A stretch of 16,012 nucleotides of DNA from an uncultured Pseudomonadota bacterium. GTDB lineage: Bacteria; Pseudomonadota; Gammaproteobacteria; Steroidobacterales; Steroidobacteraceae. Shown piece by piece: positions 14,669-16,012 of the stretch. The stretch spans positions 1 to 16,012 of the forward strand of contig CAITAM010000221.1 of the NCBI GenBank assembly GCA_903890265.1. The letters are read 5' to 3'. Each line of letters starts with the position of its first letter. Position 1 is the stretch's first letter. The translations under genes were made by a program, and so were the position numbers. The notes under the pieces were generated by a model. It was given only the letters and a program-made list of their open reading frames with translations, did not search any database and was not told where the DNA came from.

Positions 14669-14742
14669 GTGCGCCAGGCGCCGGCGGCAGCGCTGCGACG
14701 GCCGTCAGGCTTTTGCGCCCGGATCCGCCCGCCGCGCGACGC

Positions 14743-14889
14743 TCAGCGCCGGACCACCACGACGCCGACCGGCTGCACCACCGCCGGCGCTCCGTAGTAG
14801 ACGCGCCGCGGCCCCGCCGGCACCACGACGCAGGCACCGAGGACGGTGAGCAGGCTGAGCACGAGCGACAGGCGAACGAGGCGGGTCAT
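14743..14889 (-). CDS. Small lipoprotein (48 aa)
   Basis: The ATG at 14889-14887 follows GGAG at 7 bases, a good ribosome site. The product starts MTRLVRLSLVLSLLTVLGAC: two basic residues, a hydrophobic core and a lipobox L-G-A-C with the acylated Cys at 20. The mature part has only 29 residues, rich in Val, Pro and Tyr (VYYGAPAVVQPVGVVVV), like many short proteobacterial envelope lipoproteins of unknown role. It would be secreted and anchored in a membrane. A longer open frame in the same register runs upstream to 15768, but it is antisense to the peptidase. It is divergent from the M20 peptidase gene. Confidence 0.72.
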   Translation of the reverse strand: MTRLVRLSLVLSLLTVLGACVVVPAGPRRVYYGAPAVVQPVGVVVVRR

Positions 14890-14975
14890 GAGCGATCTCC
14901 GGGGCCGTCGGCGACGACCTTCTGAATGGAATGAACGCCGCAGGCCCCCCGCCGCTGACACGGGCGCGGGCGGCG

Positions 14976-15000
14976 GCCGTGACGGGTCCGCTTTCACGGC
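14976..15000. promoter_or_regulatory. 7-bp inverted repeat in a divergent intergenic region
   Basis: GCCGTGA (14976-14982) and TCACGGC (14994-15000) are perfect inverted copies separated by 11 bases, midway between the divergent lipoprotein and peptidase genes (14890-15081). This is a natural place for a shared operator. No clear -10 or -35 boxes could be fixed. Confidence 0.4.
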
Positions 15001-15081
15001 GGCGGCCGACGCGCTAGTGTCCCGGGCTACGCTGCCGGGGGTCGTCCGCGGCACCACGCTCGGCTGTACGGGGGACGGGGT

Positions 15082-16012
15082 ATGCGATGTCTGTGGCTGC
15101 TGGCGCTCGCTCTCGTGGTCTGTCCCGTGCACGCGGCCCTCAATCCGGTGGAGGGCCGGATGGTGGCGGCGGTGGAGCGGGATTCGGGCTGGTCCCTCGC
15201 GCTGCTCGAGCGTCTCGTCAACATCAACAGCGGCACCCGCAACCTCGCCGGTGTCGCCGAGGTCGGCCGCGCGCTCGCGCCGGAGCTCGAGCACCTCGGC
15301 TTTCAGGTGGTGTGGAAGCCGATGCGGGACACCGGCCGGGCCGGGCACCTCATCGCGACCCACCCCGGCCGGCCCGGCACGCGCCGCCTGCTCCTGATCG
15401 GCCACCTCGATACGGTGTTTGAACCGGACTCGCCGTTCCAGAGCTACGTTCGGCACGGCCATCGCGCCAGCGGTCCGGGAGTGGGCGATGACAAGGGCGG
15501 AGACGTCGTGATGCTGCTCGCGCTGCGCGCGATGCAGGCGGCCGGGTCGCTGCGCGATGCCAATGTCGAGGTGATGCTGACCGGTGACGAGGAAAGCGCG
15601 GGGTCGCCGCAGAGCCTCGCCCGTGCCGACCTCGTGGCCGCCGGCCGGCGGGCGGACGTCGCGCTCGACTTCGAGGGCCTGGTGGTGCTGGACGGCCAGG
15701 ACATGGGCTCGGTGGCCCGCCGCTCGGCGTCGGCCTACGTCATCACGACCCACGGCACGACCGGTCATTCGAGCGGCATCTTCAGTGCCGACGTCGGTGA
15801 CGGGGCGATCTTCGAGCTCGCGCGGATCCTCTGCGCCTTTCGCAGCGAGCTCCCGGAGCCCGGCCTCACGTTCAATATCGGCGTGGTGGCGGGCGGCGCG
15901 CGCGCCGCCTTCAGTGCCGACGAGAGCACGGCGACCGCCGCCGGCAAGACCAACATCATTCCCGGCGTCGCGGTCGCGAACGGCGACTTTCGCGCGCTCG
16001 AGCCCGCCCAGG
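15082..16012 (+). CDS. M20-family metallopeptidase, secreted (partial, 3' end missing)
   Basis: The gene starts at ATG 15082, after GGGGGACGGGG, and stays open to the window end (310 codons). The first 18 residues (MRCLWLLALALVVCPVHA) form a Sec signal peptide with an A-x-A-like cut (VHA/A), so the enzyme is periplasmic or exported. The metal and catalytic residues of the M20 carboxypeptidase G2-type family are visible: His108 and Asp110 in GHLDTVFEP, Asp136 and Asp137 in GVGDDKGG, Glu170 and Glu171 in GDEESAGS, and Glu198 in LDFEG. A dimerization (lid) domain begins near residue 210 with THGTTGHSSG, and ends in NIIPGVAVANGDFRALEP. The last metal His would be downstream. Likely substrates are N-acylated or glutamyl amino acids, but this is not proven. 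Confidence 0.88.
   Translation, partial: MRCLWLLALALVVCPVHAALNPVEGRMVAAVERDSGWSLALLERLVNINSGTRNLAGVAEVGRALAPELEHLGFQVVWKPMRDTGRAGHLIATHPGRPGTRRLLLIGHLDTVFEPDSPFQSYVRHGHRASGPGVGDDKGGDVVMLLALRAMQAAGSLRDANVEVMLTGDEESAGSPQSLARADLVAAGRRADVALDFEGLVVLDGQDMGSVARRSASAYVITTHGTTGHSSGIFSADVGDGAIFELARILCAFRSELPEPGLTFNIGVVAGGARAAFSADESTATAAGKTNIIPGVAVANGDFRALEPAQ

Noticed and set aside
14890..15768. Long upstream part of the frame that encodes the small lipoprotein
   Set aside because: It lies antisense to the M20 peptidase; a good ribosome site and lipobox place the real start at 14889.

Overview
The window is GC-rich bacterial chromosome with dense coding on both strands. It begins in the last codons of nuoG and holds the distal half of a proton-pumping respiratory complex I operon, nuoH-I-J-K-L-M-N, all on the + strand (about 1-7741). 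The 14-subunit type gene order, the C-terminal tail of NuoJ, the RlpA-type lipoprotein and an initiator tRNA similar to E. coli metY suggest a proteobacterium. A high-GC gammaproteobacterium is my best guess, a betaproteobacterium is possible, and the sequence alone does not settle the genus.

The nuo genes are spaced by a few to a few tens of bases or overlap, so they form one transcription unit. The largest gap, before nuoJ, holds a 16-codon leader-like ORF and a perfect palindrome. A lipoprotein gene of the RlpA/DPBB type overlaps the end of nuoN and closes the operon. A strong hairpin at its 3' end faces a convergent 74-residue hypothetical gene (8381-8605, - strand).

From about 8924 to 10575 is a tRNA-associated accessory segment. 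The initiator tRNA (8968-9044) has its own promoter-like sequence and is followed by a terminator. Next come a decayed recombinase-like C-terminus with a short overlapping upstream ORF, and a complete Phd/YefM antitoxin plus VapC-type PIN toxin pair. The antitoxin has a perfect 16-bp palindromic operator lying across its promoter. An imperfect copy of the tRNA 3' end at 10555-10575 closes the segment, which I read as the scar of an integrated element of about 1.5 kb.

From 10704 to 12373 two 5'-truncated genes meet head to head: the ATPase end of a sensor histidine kinase (- strand) and a transmembrane/TPR protein of the CadC or adenylate-cyclase-associated type (+ strand). The junction lies near 11044-11053. 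This looks like one deletion that removed the divergent 5' halves of both genes, or an assembly misjoin.

The rest (12381-16012) is mixed metabolism: a flavin-dependent oxidoreductase and a SAM-dependent methyltransferase on the - strand, separated by a leader with an 11-G tract; a 48-residue lipoprotein on the - strand; and, divergently, a secreted M20 metallopeptidase that runs off the window. No CRISPR array, rRNA or intact transposase is visible. I found no clear new multi-gene system. The most unusual points are the tRNA-bounded remnant island with its possibly leaderless toxin-antitoxin operon, and the double-truncation scar.
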